A stretch of 64,000 bases of DNA from Massilia sp. Root133 (GCF_001426525.1 NZ_LMEW01000001.1:438978-502977), one strand, 5' to 3'; shown: positions 9,670-18,657, numbered from the stretch's first letter. Notes: generated from the letters alone by a model not told the origin. Numbers and translations: made by a program.

Positions 9670-10356
9670 TCAGTCTTTCTTGTCGGAGGCGGCTTTCTGT
9701 TTCGCGCGCTCGATGGCGGCGGCGATGATCGCGCGCTTGCGTTCCTTTTCCGCCAGCTCCTCGGCCGTATTCGTCGTTTCCGCCGTCACGGCGCGCATCT
9801 TTTCCAGCGCCTTGGCGGCCAGGCGCGCATCGTTTTCTTCCTTTTCGCGGCGCAGGCGCTCGGTGCGGAAGTCGTGGCGCGCGCGCGCGGCGTCGGCCTC
9901 TTCCTGCGACCACGCGGCCCAGCCGGTCGGCTCGCTCGCAGGGTCGTCCGTGCGCGGGATCATCGCGATGCAATCGACGGGGCAGGGCGCCACGCACAAA
10001 TCGCAACCCGTGCACAGGCTCGGGATGATGGTGTGCATCTGCTTGGCGGCGCCGAGGATCGCGTCGACGGGGCAGGCCTGGATGCACAAGGTGCAGCCGA
10101 TGCACAGGCTCTCGTCGATGAACGCGACGGGGCGTGGCCGCTCGACGCCGTTGGCCGGGTTGATCGGGATGACGGGCCGGCCGGTGACCCGCGCCAGCCG
10201 CGCGACGCCTTCCATGCCGCCGGGCGGGCACTGGTTGATCTCGGCTTCGCCGCGCGCGATCGCTTCCGCGTACGGGCGACAGGCGGGATAGCCGCACTTG
10301 GTGCACTGGGTCTGCGGCAGCAGGTCTTCGATCTGGTCGGCGAGCGTCTTGGTCAC
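9670..10356 (-). CDS. rsxB: RsxB/RnfB-type electron transport ferredoxin
   Basis: A 228-residue iron-sulfur protein. The N terminus carries the RnfB-type cluster [17 protein letters not shown] with NQCPPGG. Two [4Fe-4S] ferredoxin motifs follow, [16 protein letters not shown] and [16 protein letters not shown]. The C-terminal third is charged and helical. The start codon is GTG. In gammaproteobacteria RsxB belongs to a membrane complex that reduces SoxR. Here no other rsx/rnf gene is adjacent, so it probably acts as a stand-alone electron carrier. It is transcribed together with nth just downstream. Confidence 0.9.
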   Translation of the reverse strand: MTKTLADQIEDLLPQTQCTKCGYPACRPYAEAIARGEAEINQCPPGGMEGVARLARVTGRPVIPINPANGVERPRPVAFIDESLCIGCTLCIQACPVDAILGAAKQMHTIIPSLCTGCDLCVAPCPVDCIAMIPRTDDPASEPTGWAAWSQEEADAARARHDFRTERLRREKEENDARLAAKALEKMRAVTAETTNTAEELAEKERKRAIIAAAIERAKQKAASDKKD

Positions 10357-10525
10357 GGCGGTGCTACTTCGAAACTGGATAGACCGTCATTATCCGCTAA
10401 AAGCCCCGTTCAGGCGAAATGCCCTTGGGTAATGCAGATCGCATGCTTTCGTGATGCAGCGTACGGAGTGACGGTCCAGTCCGGTGGTCTACTAGAGTCC
10501 AGGCAATGACAATCAGGAGGGTCGC

Positions 10526-11014
10526 ATGAACACGAAGCACCTCGCCATGTCCACGCTGCTGGCCGCGCTGCTGAGCGCCGCCGGCGCATCGAGTTTTGCC
10601 CAGGATCGTTACCACGGCGACCGGCGCGACGACAGCCGGTATGGCCAGCGCGACAACGATCGCGGTGATCGGCGGGTCGACAGCCGCGATGACCGCCGCC
10701 GTGACGACCGCCGCGGTGACGACCAGCGCGGTGACAACCGCCGCGACGGTTACCAGGCCCGCGGCGGCGGCGGCCACGGCGACGCAGGGTACGGTGGCGA
10801 TCGCCGCTGGGACGGTGCCGGACCCAACCATGATATCCGCCGCGGCGGCCGTTTGCCGTCCCGCTACCGGAATCACCAATACGTCGTGGACAATTGGCGC
10901 GACCACCATTTGCGGCCTCCGCCTCGAGGCTATCACTGGGTGCAGACGGGTGGCGATTATGTGCTGGCGGCCATTGCCACCGGCGTCATCGCAGACCTGA
11001 TCATCAATCACTGA
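10526..11014 (+). CDS. RcnB-family periplasmic protein with Arg/Asp-rich repeats
   Basis: A 162-residue exported protein. The signal peptide ends ASSFAQ. Residues about 30-75 are a low-complexity, strongly charged stretch of DRR/RDD/RGD repeats encoded by near-repetitive DNA. The C-terminal half has the RcnB-like motif GPNHDIRRGGRLPSRYR, VVDNWRDHHLRPPPRGYHWVQTGGDYVLAAIATGVI. RcnB of E. coli is a periplasmic protein linked to nickel and cobalt homeostasis; whether that applies here is unknown. AGGAGG precedes the ATG, and a strong terminator follows at 11058-11098. Confidence 0.8.
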   Translation: MNTKHLAMSTLLAALLSAAGASSFAQDRYHGDRRDDSRYGQRDNDRGDRRVDSRDDRRRDDRRGDDQRGDNRRDGYQARGGGGHGDAGYGGDRRWDGAGPNHDIRRGGRLPSRYRNHQYVVDNWRDHHLRPPPRGYHWVQTGGDYVLAAIATGVIADLIINH

Positions 11015-11057
11015 CGCCGCGGGCTGCCTTCAAGGCGGCCCCGGCAGGTGAAACGCC

Positions 11058-11098
11058 AGGCCGTTCCCGTTCGCGCGGGGACGGCCTTCTGTTATTCT
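11058..11098 (+). terminator. Rho-independent terminator after the RcnB-like gene
   Basis: A 12-bp stem, AGGCCGTTCCCG (11058-11069) against CGGGGACGGCCT (11076-11087), has one G-U pair and is followed by the T-rich tail TCTGTTATTCTT. Confidence 0.75.
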
Positions 11099-11180
11099 TG
11101 ACGTGCCAACAACAAAAGAAAGGAGGACATCGTGTACCACGCATTCCTGGACCATACACTTCACCGAACCAGCGACCTTT

Positions 11181-11594
11181 ATGCAAGCGATTCCAACGAT
11201 CTATTTTCCCGGCCTGTGCGCCGAAGCCCTTTCTTTTTATCGTGACGTCCTGCACGCCGACGTGCTGTTCCAGCTGACGGCGATTCCCGATTCACAACCA
11301 CGGTTCCTCGAGCCCGGCAGTCCCGGCAAGATCATCCGGGCCGGCCTGCGCATCGGCGAGTCGACCGTCTATTTCTCCGAAGGCCATCACCCCGGCCAGG
11401 CACCGGTGTTCGCGGGCTTCTCGATGAACCTGCACGTGGACAGCGCGGACGAGGCGCTCCGCATCCTGCAAGCGCTGGGCGAGGGCGGCGACGTCCGCGT
11501 GCCGTTGCGCGCGACGGCATGGACGGATGCGTTCTGCGCCGTCATCGACCGCTACGGCCTGCACTGGATGATCGAAACGGGCAGTCCGCAATAA
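11181..11594 (+). CDS. VOC family protein (PhnB-like)
   Basis: A 137-residue VOC protein of the PhnB-like type. It has MQAIPTIYFPGLCAEALSFYRDVLHADVLFQ at the N terminus, RAGLRIGESTVYFSEG in the middle, and WTDAFCAVIDRYGLHWMIETG near the C terminus. The ATG at 11181 begins where family homology begins, but no good ribosome-binding site precedes it. The strong AGGAGG at 11121-11126 instead serves a GTG at 11132 in another frame, giving a 37-codon ORF that runs past this start. Translation may therefore be coupled. The catalytic role is unknown. Confidence 0.8.
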   Translation: MQAIPTIYFPGLCAEALSFYRDVLHADVLFQLTAIPDSQPRFLEPGSPGKIIRAGLRIGESTVYFSEGHHPGQAPVFAGFSMNLHVDSADEALRILQALGEGGDVRVPLRATAWTDAFCAVIDRYGLHWMIETGSPQ

Positions 11595-11624
11595 AAAATG
11601 CCGCGGTCCAGGCCGCGGCATTTT
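11595..11624. terminator. Bidirectional terminator between VOC gene and phaZ
   Basis: A 12-bp perfect stem, AAAATGCCGCGG (11595-11606) with CCGCGGCATTTT (11613-11624), has A and T tracts on either side. It can stop transcription from both converging genes. Confidence 0.8.
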
Positions 11625-11644
11625 CAAGGATCCACCTGCAACGC

Positions 11645-12880
11645 TCAGGCGTTCTTGCGGATGAACTCGCCAATCATCGGACAAATGATCTCGCGCCAGC
11701 GGCGGCCCGAGAAGATGCCGTAGTGGCCGCACTTCGGCGCCGTGAACTGCTGCTGTTTCTCGGCCGGGATGCCGCTGCACAGGTCGTGCGCGGCATGGGT
11801 CTGGCCGGCGCCGGAGATGTCGTCCAGTTCGCCTTCGATGGTGAACAGCGCCACGCTCTCGATGTCTTGCGGACGCACGAGCTGGCCGCCCACTTCCCAC
11901 GTGCCTTTCGGCAGGCGGGTTTCCTGGAATACCGTTTTAATCGTTTCCAGGTAATACTCGGCCGGCATGTCGAGGACGGCGTTGTACTCGTCGTAGAACT
12001 TGCGGTGCGCTTCCGCCGAATCGTCGTCGCCGCGCACCAGGTGCTGGTAGAACTCGCGGTGGCTCTGGGCGTGGCGGCCCGGATTCATCGCGATGAAGCC
12101 GGCGTGCTGCAGGAAGCCCGGATAGACTTTGCGGCCGAAGCCCGGGTAATTGCCCGGCACGGCATAGATCACCGTGTTCTCGAACCACGAGTACGGCTTT
12201 TCGACGGCCAGGTCGTTGACGGCCGTCGGCGACTTGCGCGGGTCGATCGGACCGCCCATCATGACCATCGACTTCGGCAGCTTGGCATCCTTGTTCGTCG
12301 CCATCAGCGAGATCGCGGCGAGCACCGGCACGGTCGGCTGGCATACGGAGATCACGTGCACATCCGGGCCCAGGTGGCGGATGAAGTCCTGCACGTAATA
12401 GATATAGTCGTCCAGGTGGAACGGACCGTCCGACAGCGGCACCATGCGCGCGTCGACCCAGTCGGTGATGAAGACGTCCTGGTCCGGCAGCAGGGCGCGG
12501 ACGGTGTCGCGCAGCAGGGTCGCATGGTGGCCCGACAGCGGGGCCACGACGAGCACCGTCGGCTGCTTGAGCGCGGCAAAGTCCGTGTCGCTCATGTCTT
12601 TCTTGAAATGCAGCAGCTTGCAGAACGGCTTGCTGACCACTGGGCGTTCCACGATGCCGACCGTCTTCCCGTTAATGATGGTCGAGGTCAGGCCGAAAGC
12701 AGGTTTCTCATAGTCCTTGCCGAGGCGGTACATCAGCTCGTAGCCGGCAGCGATACGCTGCGAAAACGGGGTGTGCGCGAACGGTGAGACTGGATTCGAA
12801 AACAGTTTGGCAGAGGCATCGGCCCACTGCATCAGCGGGTTCAGGAAGGAGCGTTGCATTTCGTGCAGTTGATAAAGCAT
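11645..12880 (-). CDS. phaZ: Intracellular polyhydroxyalkanoate depolymerase
   Basis: A 411-residue enzyme that degrades native PHB granules in the cytosol. It matches the PhaZ1 class, which uses a cysteine nucleophile. SVCQPTVPVLAAI places C180 where lipases have serine, and MVMMGGPIDPRKSPTAVN is the adjacent conserved block. The likely acid and base of the triad lie in TIEGELDDISGAGQTHAAHDLC and APKCGHYGIFSGRRW. No signal peptide is present. AAGGA precedes the ATG. The gene is monocistronic, bounded by terminators on both sides. Together with the PHA-region protein at 16516 it indicates a PHA-storing organism. Confidence 0.93.
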   Translation of the reverse strand: MLYQLHEMQRSFLNPLMQWADASAKLFSNPVSPFAHTPFSQRIAAGYELMYRLGKDYEKPAFGLTSTIINGKTVGIVERPVVSKPFCKLLHFKKDMSDTDFAALKQPTVLVVAPLSGHHATLLRDTVRALLPDQDVFITDWVDARMVPLSDGPFHLDDYIYYVQDFIRHLGPDVHVISVCQPTVPVLAAISLMATNKDAKLPKSMVMMGGPIDPRKSPTAVNDLAVEKPYSWFENTVIYAVPGNYPGFGRKVYPGFLQHAGFIAMNPGRHAQSHREFYQHLVRGDDDSAEAHRKFYDEYNAVLDMPAEYYLETIKTVFQETRLPKGTWEVGGQLVRPQDIESVALFTIEGELDDISGAGQTHAAHDLCSGIPAEKQQQFTAPKCGHYGIFSGRRWREIICPMIGEFIRKNA

Positions 12881-13064
12881 AATTTTTTTCCTTCATGACT
12901 CTGTGCGCAATTGCAATCGTTTGCGCTACGTGTTCGGTGAATTATAGGCTCATTCGGCTTGGCGTGGGGCAACATCGAGCCTGAGTCACAATCTGTTTGT
13001 TACTGCATTGCACAATATGTATCACACTTGTCAGCACCCGGTTCGTTAAGTGCAGTACATAAGA

Positions 13065-13092
13065 AAAATGCCCCGCACAGGCGGGGCATTTT
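13065..13092 (-). terminator. Terminator downstream of the ferredoxin reductase gene
   Basis: A 12-bp perfect stem, AAAATGCCCCGC (13065-13076) with GCGGGGCATTTT (13081-13092), has a four-base ACAG loop. Reading leftward it ends in TTTTTCTT and lies 24 bases past the stop of the reductase gene. Confidence 0.8.
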
Positions 13093-13115
13093 CGTCGTAG
13101 CTGAGTTACGGAACG

Positions 13116-14207
13116 TTAGTCGAACACAGGCGTTTCGACGCCGAGGATCTTGTGCAGCTTCGGCGACGTCGTCGTGTACTGCATGTGGATCTTCTTGTCC
13201 GGGAAGATGTACGGCGCGGCGCCGAAGGCGGCCAGCGCGGCTTCGTGGAAGCCCGACAGGATCAGCTTCTTCTTGCCCGGGTAGGTGTTGATGTCGCCCA
13301 CGGCGAAGATGCCCGGCACGTTGGTCTCGAACTTCTCGGTGTCCATGACCTTCAGCTGGCGGCGTTCGATGTCCAGGCCCCATTCGGCGATCGGGCCCAG
13401 CTTCGGCGACAGGCCGAAGAACACCATCAGCATGTCCAGCGGCACGCGGCGGGTCACGCCGTCGGCACCGGTCACCTTGACTTCGGACAGCTGGCCATCC
13501 TTCTCATCGAAGCCGGTGACCTGGCCGGTGATCAGTTGCATTTCGTAGTCTTCGCACAGCTGCTTCATCTTGGCGACGGAAGCCGGGGCGGCGCGGAAGT
13601 CTTCGCGACGGTGCACCAGCACGACGGATTCGGCCTTGCCGACGAAGTTCAGGGCCCAGTCCAGCGCGGAGTCGCCGCCGCCGCAGATGACGAGGTTCTT
13701 GCCTTCGAACAGGCTCGGATCCTTCACGCGGTAGAACAGCTGGCTGTTCTCGAACTTCTCGATGCCGTCGACCTTGATCGTGCGCGCCTGGAACGAACCG
13801 ACGCCGGCCGCGATGAAGATGGTCTTGGTGATGAAGCGGGTACCGGTCGACGTCTCGACGTTGAAGCGGTGGTCTTCACGGCGCTGGACGGTGGTGACTT
13901 CCTGGCCCAGGTGGAAGGTCGGCTCGAACGGCTCGATCTGCTTGAGCAGGTTGTCGGTCAGTTCCTGGCCGGTGCAGACGGGCACGGCCGGGATGTCGTA
14001 GATCGGCTTGTCCGGATACAGCTCCACGCACTGGCCGCCGACGGCCGGCAGCGAATCGATCACGTGGGCCTTGATCTCCAGCAGGCCCAGCTCGAACACC
14101 TGGAACAGGCCGACCGGGCCCGCGCCGATGATCACGGCATCGGCTTCGATGGCGCCGGCAAAGGAGCTGTTGGGAGCGATGGTGCCCACTTCGGGGGTCG
14201 TAGTCAT
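13116..14207 (-). CDS. Ferredoxin/flavodoxin-NADP+ reductase, thioredoxin-reductase-like type
   Basis: A 363-residue FAD/NAD(P) enzyme of the thioredoxin-reductase-like ferredoxin-NADP+ reductases, which pass electrons between NADPH and ferredoxin. The FAD-binding GxGxxG is [20 protein letters not shown]. The NADPH-binding motif is [16 protein letters not shown], and [32 protein letters not shown] is the second FAD contact. The CxxC disulfide of true thioredoxin reductases is absent. The start at 14207 has AGGAAAACAGC before it; the frame stays open upstream only as an artefact. It lies 121 bases downstream of a ferredoxin gene on the same strand, its probable partner. Confidence 0.93.
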   Translation of the reverse strand: MTTTPEVGTIAPNSSFAGAIEADAVIIGAGPVGLFQVFELGLLEIKAHVIDSLPAVGGQCVELYPDKPIYDIPAVPVCTGQELTDNLLKQIEPFEPTFHLGQEVTTVQRREDHRFNVETSTGTRFITKTIFIAAGVGSFQARTIKVDGIEKFENSQLFYRVKDPSLFEGKNLVICGGGDSALDWALNFVGKAESVVLVHRREDFRAAPASVAKMKQLCEDYEMQLITGQVTGFDEKDGQLSEVKVTGADGVTRRVPLDMLMVFFGLSPKLGPIAEWGLDIERRQLKVMDTEKFETNVPGIFAVGDINTYPGKKKLILSGFHEAALAAFGAAPYIFPDKKIHMQYTTTSPKLHKILGVETPVFD

Positions 14208-14328
14208 GCTGTTTTCCTGAAAATTATGAGCTGTAGATAAGCGAGGGCGATAGTGTGCCATCAATGGCGCACACCTGCAGGGACCGGCAAAGGACGCCGG
14301 CCGCAGCGGGCCGGCGTACACGAACGTA

Positions 14329-14652
14329 TTAGCGGGCCAGTTGGTCCAGCTTGTTCTTGACGTCTTTCCACTCTTCCGCGTCGGGCAGGGCCGGCTTCGT
14401 TTTCGTGATCGACGGCCAGTTACGCGACAGGTCAGCGTTGATCTTGATGAATTGCTGCTGGTCCGACGGCACGTCTTCTTCCGCGTAGATCGCGTTGACC
14501 GGGCACTCAGCCACGCACACGGCGCAGTCGATGCACTCGTCCGGGTCAATGGCGAGGAAATTCGGGCCTTCCCGGAAACAATCTACCGGGCATACATCCA
14601 CGCAATCGGTATAGCGACAACGGATGCACGATTCGGTGACAACGTGGGTCAT
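14329..14652 (-). CDS. fdxA: 7Fe ferredoxin (FdxA)
   Basis: A 107-residue ferredoxin of the [3Fe-4S][4Fe-4S] type. [26 protein letters not shown] and [23 protein letters not shown] carry the cluster cysteines, and a C-terminal extension ([22 protein letters not shown]) is typical of FdxA. The ATG at 14652 fits the family start. The reductase gene downstream on the same strand probably reduces or oxidises it. Confidence 0.95.
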   Translation of the reverse strand: MTHVVTESCIRCRYTDCVDVCPVDCFREGPNFLAIDPDECIDCAVCVAECPVNAIYAEEDVPSDQQQFIKINADLSRNWPSITKTKPALPDAEEWKDVKNKLDQLAR

Positions 14653-14824
14653 AACAGTCCTATCAATGAGTGGAAGCGGCGGCGTGTATTGTTCGGAGAG
14701 CGGTCGCCGGACGCGGCAAAGCACTGTATTTTAGGGCAATTCTGCTTCTACGACAAATCAGGCTTATACACAATACACATAAGCAAATGTATTCGTAGTC
14801 CGCTTGCCAGGCCGCTTCCAGGGC

Positions 14825-16360
14825 TCATCGAAGCCTGTCCGTGGCCCCCAGGTCCACGACCGCCGTCGTCGCGACGGCCGCGCCGGAACCGTCCGTCACC
14901 GTGACCGTGGTCAGCGCCACGGCCGCCGGCGGCTCGCCCGCCGGACCGGACCGGCCGTGCGCCGCGCACCAGCGCGCGAGGGCGTCCGCCTCCGCCTGGA
15001 GCACGCGTTCGACATCGTAGTATTCGGCCAGGTTCATCGTGCCGCAGCAGGCGCGCCGGTCCTGGCGCGCGCCCGGGGCGTCGGTCACGAGCGGCGCCAG
15101 GCGCAGGCCGGCCGGGTGGTCGCCCGTGATCCCGGCCGGCACGTCGAACACCTCGCGCTGGGCGAACCGGTCGCGGATGGCGTTGACGATGGCCTGCGGT
15201 TTGCCGTCCTCGAACGCGAGGCGCAGCATCTCGTTGGCCACGTCGGCGAACGTGGCGGCCGTGTCCGGGGCGGCCATCAGCGCGCGCAGCACGAGCCCGC
15301 GCAGCCAGCCGGCCACGCGGTGCAGGACGCTGGCGCAATCTTCCAGCGCGGGATCGCGCTCGAGGGCGAACACGTCGGCCAGGATGTCGTAGACGGCGCC
15401 CGTGAACACTTGCGAGATCGCATGCACCTCGGTCCCCGCCTGGGACAGGGTGAGGTCGTTGTCGGCATTGCGCAGCCCGGTCGTGCTGCCCAGGGCGAGG
15501 CCGAACTGCTCGGCGATGTCGGCCAGGAAGGTCTTGTCGTGCAGGTGCGCCTTGGTCTGGGCGATGACGGCCTCGCACTGGTCGAGCTGGGACAGCGCGA
15601 GGAAGATCGCCGTCAGGTCGCCGAACGATTCGTGCAGGCCGCCCGTCTGCGGCGGATTGTCGGCCAGCAGCCATTGCGGCTTGAGGCCGTCCAGCACGGC
15701 GTGGCCGGTCTCGTGCGAGACGATGTCGAACGAGCGGCACGTGTACACCCGCGCCGTCTCTCCGCTGGGCACGAAGTCGCCGAACTTCAGGCAGGCCTGC
15801 GCGCGGCTGTAATAAGCATTCATCACGTTCGGCAGGCCGTACGGCCAGACCTGCAGCGGCGACGTGTCCACGCCGCTGTTCCATTGCCAGGGCAGGGGCA
15901 TCGCGCTGCCGGCCGTCGACAGCGCGCGCTGGTACATCGTCAACGTCTGGCGCACGACGGCGAACGTGTGGACGGCGTCGAACTGCGGCGTGTCGGGCAT
16001 CGTCACGAAGTCGCCGAAGGCGTTCGGCTCGACCGGCGGGATGCCGGCATCGCTGGAGGCCAGCACGATGCGCGCGTCGCGCGGCCCGGCCAGCACGACG
16101 CCCGGCAGGAAGACCTTGCGCGTACCGATCTCGTCCACCGATGGATCCTGCTTCCACATCAGCACGCGCGCGCCGGAGGCGTAGGGCAGGGGGACGTCAC
16201 CCGGCTGGCCGCCTTCAAGTGCCGACGCGCTGCCGGGACCGGATTGCGGCCGTGGCCGGCCCGGCTGGTCGAGCAGTTGCGCGGCCTTGCGGTGCTGGCG
16301 GTACGAGGCGGTGGGCGTCGGCACGAAACCGACGGGGGGCTGGGTGGGCGTCGAATCCAT
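14825..16360 (-). CDS. Thermolysin-like (M4-type) metallopeptidase without signal peptide
   Basis: A 511-residue putative zinc peptidase. HETGH (216-220) supplies two zinc ligands and the catalytic Glu. GGLHESFGDLTA follows, with E244 as the likely third ligand, resembling the thermolysin NEAxSD helix. EVHAISQVFTGAVYDILADVF matches the region holding the transition-state histidine. The usual M4 signal peptide and propeptide are missing; the N terminus is Pro-rich (MDSTPTQPPVGFVPTPTAS). A strong AAGGAGG six bases before ATG 16360 fixes the start. CC at about residue 436 and a C-terminal Ala/Val tail add no clue. It stands alone and its substrate is unknown. Confidence 0.75.
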   Translation of the reverse strand: MDSTPTQPPVGFVPTPTASYRQHRKAAQLLDQPGRPRPQSGPGSASALEGGQPGDVPLPYASGARVLMWKQDPSVDEIGTRKVFLPGVVLAGPRDARIVLASSDAGIPPVEPNAFGDFVTMPDTPQFDAVHTFAVVRQTLTMYQRALSTAGSAMPLPWQWNSGVDTSPLQVWPYGLPNVMNAYYSRAQACLKFGDFVPSGETARVYTCRSFDIVSHETGHAVLDGLKPQWLLADNPPQTGGLHESFGDLTAIFLALSQLDQCEAVIAQTKAHLHDKTFLADIAEQFGLALGSTTGLRNADNDLTLSQAGTEVHAISQVFTGAVYDILADVFALERDPALEDCASVLHRVAGWLRGLVLRALMAAPDTAATFADVANEMLRLAFEDGKPQAIVNAIRDRFAQREVFDVPAGITGDHPAGLRLAPLVTDAPGARQDRRACCGTMNLAEYYDVERVLQAEADALARWCAAHGRSGPAGEPPAAVALTTVTVTDGSGAAVATTAVVDLGATDRLR

Positions 16361-16515
16361 GGTAGTCCTCCTTGATGACACGAGGAATGGTCGCCCCTTG
16401 CCCAAGTTGGGTTTTGAGACTCATCAATTGATTATTCTCTAGGCAAGCGCTGGCCTTTGCGCCCATCAACTGGCATCATGGCGGGCTGTTTGCTTTGAAT
16501 CAGTAAGGAAATCGA

Positions 16516-16794
16516 ATGCCGGACATCAGCATCACCCAGCCGCACAGCCTGAGCCAGACCGACGCGCGCGCCGCCGCGCAAAAGGTGGCGGACAAGCTGG
16601 CTCGCGAATATGGCCTGACGTGCAATTGGGACGGGGACGTGCTGCGTTTCGCCCGCAGCGGCGTGGAGGGGGCGCTCACCCTGGGCGAGCGCCAGGCCGC
16701 GTTGCGCATCAAGCTGGGATTTTTGATGAGTGCTTTCGCGGCCACCATCGAGCAGAAGGTGGCGGAAAGCATGCGCAAGGTATTCAGTAACTGA
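16516..16794 (+). CDS. Polyhydroxyalkanoic acid system (PHA granule region) family protein
   Basis: A 92-residue protein matching the small family annotated as polyhydroxyalkanoic acid system protein. It begins MPDISITQPHSLSQTDARAAAQKVADKLAREYGL and contains NWDGDVLRFARSGVEGAL and RIKLGFLMSAFAATIEQKVAESMRKVF. The role is not established; genes of this family often lie near PHA metabolism or phasin genes. Here the PHA depolymerase is about 4 kb away. It converges on the acyl-CoA-binding protein gene 12 bases downstream. Confidence 0.85.
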   Translation: MPDISITQPHSLSQTDARAAAQKVADKLAREYGLTCNWDGDVLRFARSGVEGALTLGERQAALRIKLGFLMSAFAATIEQKVAESMRKVFSN

Positions 16795-16806
16795 GTCAGC
16801 AGCTGA

Positions 16807-17058
16807 TTACTTCAGGTCTTCGATCAGGTCGACGTACTGCTGCATCGCGTCTTCCCGTGCCGTGCCTTTCAGCGCGGCCCACGCGTCGTACTTGGCGCGG
16901 CCGACCATGTCGGTGAAGCCGGGGCGTTCGCCCGTGACGTCGCCGCTCGAACCCTGCTTGAACAATGCGTAGATCTTCAGCAGGGTCATGTTGTCCGGAC
17001 GCTCGGGCAGGTTCTTCGAATCGAGCTGGGCCTGGGCGAACTGTTCTTGCAAACTCAT
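16807..17058 (-). CDS. Acyl-CoA-binding protein
   Basis: An 83-residue acyl-CoA-binding protein, which holds long-chain acyl-CoA esters in the cytosol. The four-helix fold is recognisable from LPERPDNMTLLKIYALFKQGSSGD, RPGFTDMVGRAKYDAWAALKGTAREDAMQQYVDLIEDL. The conserved YALFKQ, KYDAW and Y residues contact the CoA and acyl chain. AAAGGAG lies five bases before the ATG. It is downstream of the FKBP gene on the same strand, 84 bases away. Confidence 0.93.
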   Translation of the reverse strand: MSLQEQFAQAQLDSKNLPERPDNMTLLKIYALFKQGSSGDVTGERPGFTDMVGRAKYDAWAALKGTAREDAMQQYVDLIEDLK

Positions 17059-17142
17059 GGTAACTCCTTTGACGATGTGCGGGCATCTTAGCGCATCGTC
17101 ATCGGAATCACGCCTAACTCGACCGTATTTTAGAAGAGTTGC

Positions 17143-17499
17143 TCAAACGTCGAGGAGTTCGACGTCGAAGATCAGCGTGGCGTTCGGCGGAATCACGCCG
17201 CCGGCGCCGCGCGCGCCGTAGCCCAGGCTCGCCGGGATGATCAGGCGGCGCGCGCCGCCCACCTTCATGCCCTGCACGCCTTCGTCCCAGCCGCGGATCA
17301 CGTGACCGGCGCCCAGCGGAAACTGGAACGGGTCGTTGCGGTCCTTGCTGGAGTCGAACTTGACGCCGGTGCTGCCGTCGTCGTTCTGCAGCCAGCCGGT
17401 GTAGTGCACGGTCACGTAGTTGCCGGCCTTCGCTTCGGCGCCGCTGCCGACGACGGTGTCTTCGTATTGCAGGCCGGAATTCGTGGTGGTGATGGACAT
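17143..17499 (-). CDS. FKBP-type peptidyl-prolyl cis-trans isomerase
   Basis: A 118-residue single-domain FKBP that accelerates proline isomerisation in protein folding. It contains YVTVHYTGWLQNDDGSTGVKFDSS, FQFPLGAGHVIRGWDEGVQGMKVGGARRLIIPASLGYG and IPPNATLIFDVELLDV, which together cover the whole family signature, including the Y, F, D, W and I lining the active site. No signal peptide is present, so it is cytosolic. The start at 17499 has AAGGGAAG upstream; an upstream in-frame start would add 15 residues without similarity. Confidence 0.95.
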   Translation of the reverse strand: MSITTTNSGLQYEDTVVGSGAEAKAGNYVTVHYTGWLQNDDGSTGVKFDSSKDRNDPFQFPLGAGHVIRGWDEGVQGMKVGGARRLIIPASLGYGARGAGGVIPPNATLIFDVELLDV

Positions 17500-17685
17500 G
17501 GATCTTCCCTTGTTATTCAGAGTGAAAGGCCGATTGTAGTCCATGACCTGTCAAAGCGCTATTAACGCTCTGTCCACTGTGTTGCGGCCGCGCGCCGCTT
17601 GTGTGCGATTCCATCGTTCTACGCTTCGGAGCGTTCAAGTTTCCCCGTAGAATAAAGCTTCCTTCCACTGAGCCTGTGTCGTTCC

Positions 17686-18657
17686 ATGCTGCGTCGCCTC
17701 CACAAGTCCCTCGTCCTCGGTTTTACATTGTTTTCGGCCATCCAGGCTGCCCATGCGAACGTCGTGGTCGTGCTCAATTCGCGCGATGCCACCGTCCAGC
17801 TGCTCGACCAGAAGACGGGCGCCGACAACGGTACGTTTGCGGTCGGCAAGGAGCCTCATCACCTGATGGCCACGCCGGACAACAAGTCGGTCATCGTCGC
17901 CAGCTCCGTCGGCAACGAACTGATCTTCCTCGACCCCGTCTCGGGCAAGATCCAGCGCCGCCTGGCGGACGTGCTCGACCCGTACCAGATCGGCTTTTCG
18001 CCGGACCAGAAGTGGTTCGTGTCGGCGTCGCTGCGCCTGGACCGCGTCGACGTCTACAAGTACGAAGGCGGCAACCTGTTGCTGAGCAAACGCCTGCCGC
18101 TCGCGCGCATGCCCAGCCACATCGCGTTCGACGCGGCCAGCACGACCGCGTTCGTCACGCAGCAGGGCAGCGACCAGGTCAGCGCCATCGACCTGAAGAC
18201 GCAGACCGTCAAATGGACCCTCCCGGTCGGCAAGCTCCCGGCCGGCATCGCGATGACGCCGGACGACAAGTACCTGCTCGTCGGGATCATGGGCAGCGAC
18301 TACGTCGAGGTGATCGACTGGCGCGCGCAGAAGACCGTCAAGCGCATCAAGACGGGCAACGGCGCCCACAACTTCCGCGCCCTCGGCGACCGCCGCCACG
18401 TGTTCGTGTCGAACCGCGTGCAGAACTCGATCAACATCATCGACCAGACCACGCTGGAAAACGTCGGCATGATCCCCGTGCCGGGCGGCCCGGACTGCAT
18501 GGAACTGACGAACGACGGCAAGACCTTGTGGGTGACGCTCCGCTGGATCAAGAAGGTCGCCGTGATCGACGTCGCCAGCCGCAAGGTCATCAAGATGATC
18601 CCCGTCGGGCGTTCGCCGCACGGTGTGTTCTTCGCCAACTCGGCGCCGCGGATGTGA
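17686..18657 (+). CDS. Periplasmic YncE-like beta-propeller protein
   Basis: A 323-residue exported protein with a signal peptide (MLRRLHKSLVLGFTLFSAIQAAHA). It consists of about seven 40-residue blades of the YVTN/YncE type: VVVLNSRDATVQLLDQKTG, HHLMATPDNKSVIVASS, HVFVSNRVQNSINIIDQTTLENVGMIPVPGGP and VIDVASRKVIKMIPVGRSPHGVFF. Such propellers bind partners or ligands; no catalytic residues are evident. Its TGA overlaps the next ATG by one base, and it heads a four-gene operon (17686-21247) of envelope or lipid-related proteins. Confidence 0.87.
   Translation: MLRRLHKSLVLGFTLFSAIQAAHANVVVVLNSRDATVQLLDQKTGADNGTFAVGKEPHHLMATPDNKSVIVASSVGNELIFLDPVSGKIQRRLADVLDPYQIGFSPDQKWFVSASLRLDRVDVYKYEGGNLLLSKRLPLARMPSHIAFDAASTTAFVTQQGSDQVSAIDLKTQTVKWTLPVGKLPAGIAMTPDDKYLLVGIMGSDYVEVIDWRAQKTVKRIKTGNGAHNFRALGDRRHVFVSNRVQNSINIIDQTTLENVGMIPVPGGPDCMELTNDGKTLWVTLRWIKKVAVIDVASRKVIKMIPVGRSPHGVFFANSAPRM

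Noticed and set aside
10600..10760. Short near-repeats that might suggest a CRISPR-like or tandem array
   Set aside because: They are codon-level repeats encoding the Arg/Asp-rich stretch of the RcnB-like protein, with no unique spacers.
10397..11011. A 204-codon minus-strand frame rich in Val/Ala opposite the RcnB-like gene
   Set aside because: Its Val/Ala repeats are the reverse complement of the Arg/Asp repeat codons of the real gene.
13116..14549. Longer ferredoxin reductase reading frame extending into the ferredoxin gene
   Set aside because: The extension is the ferredoxin gene read in a wrong frame; a good ribosome-binding site and the family start place the true ATG at 14207.
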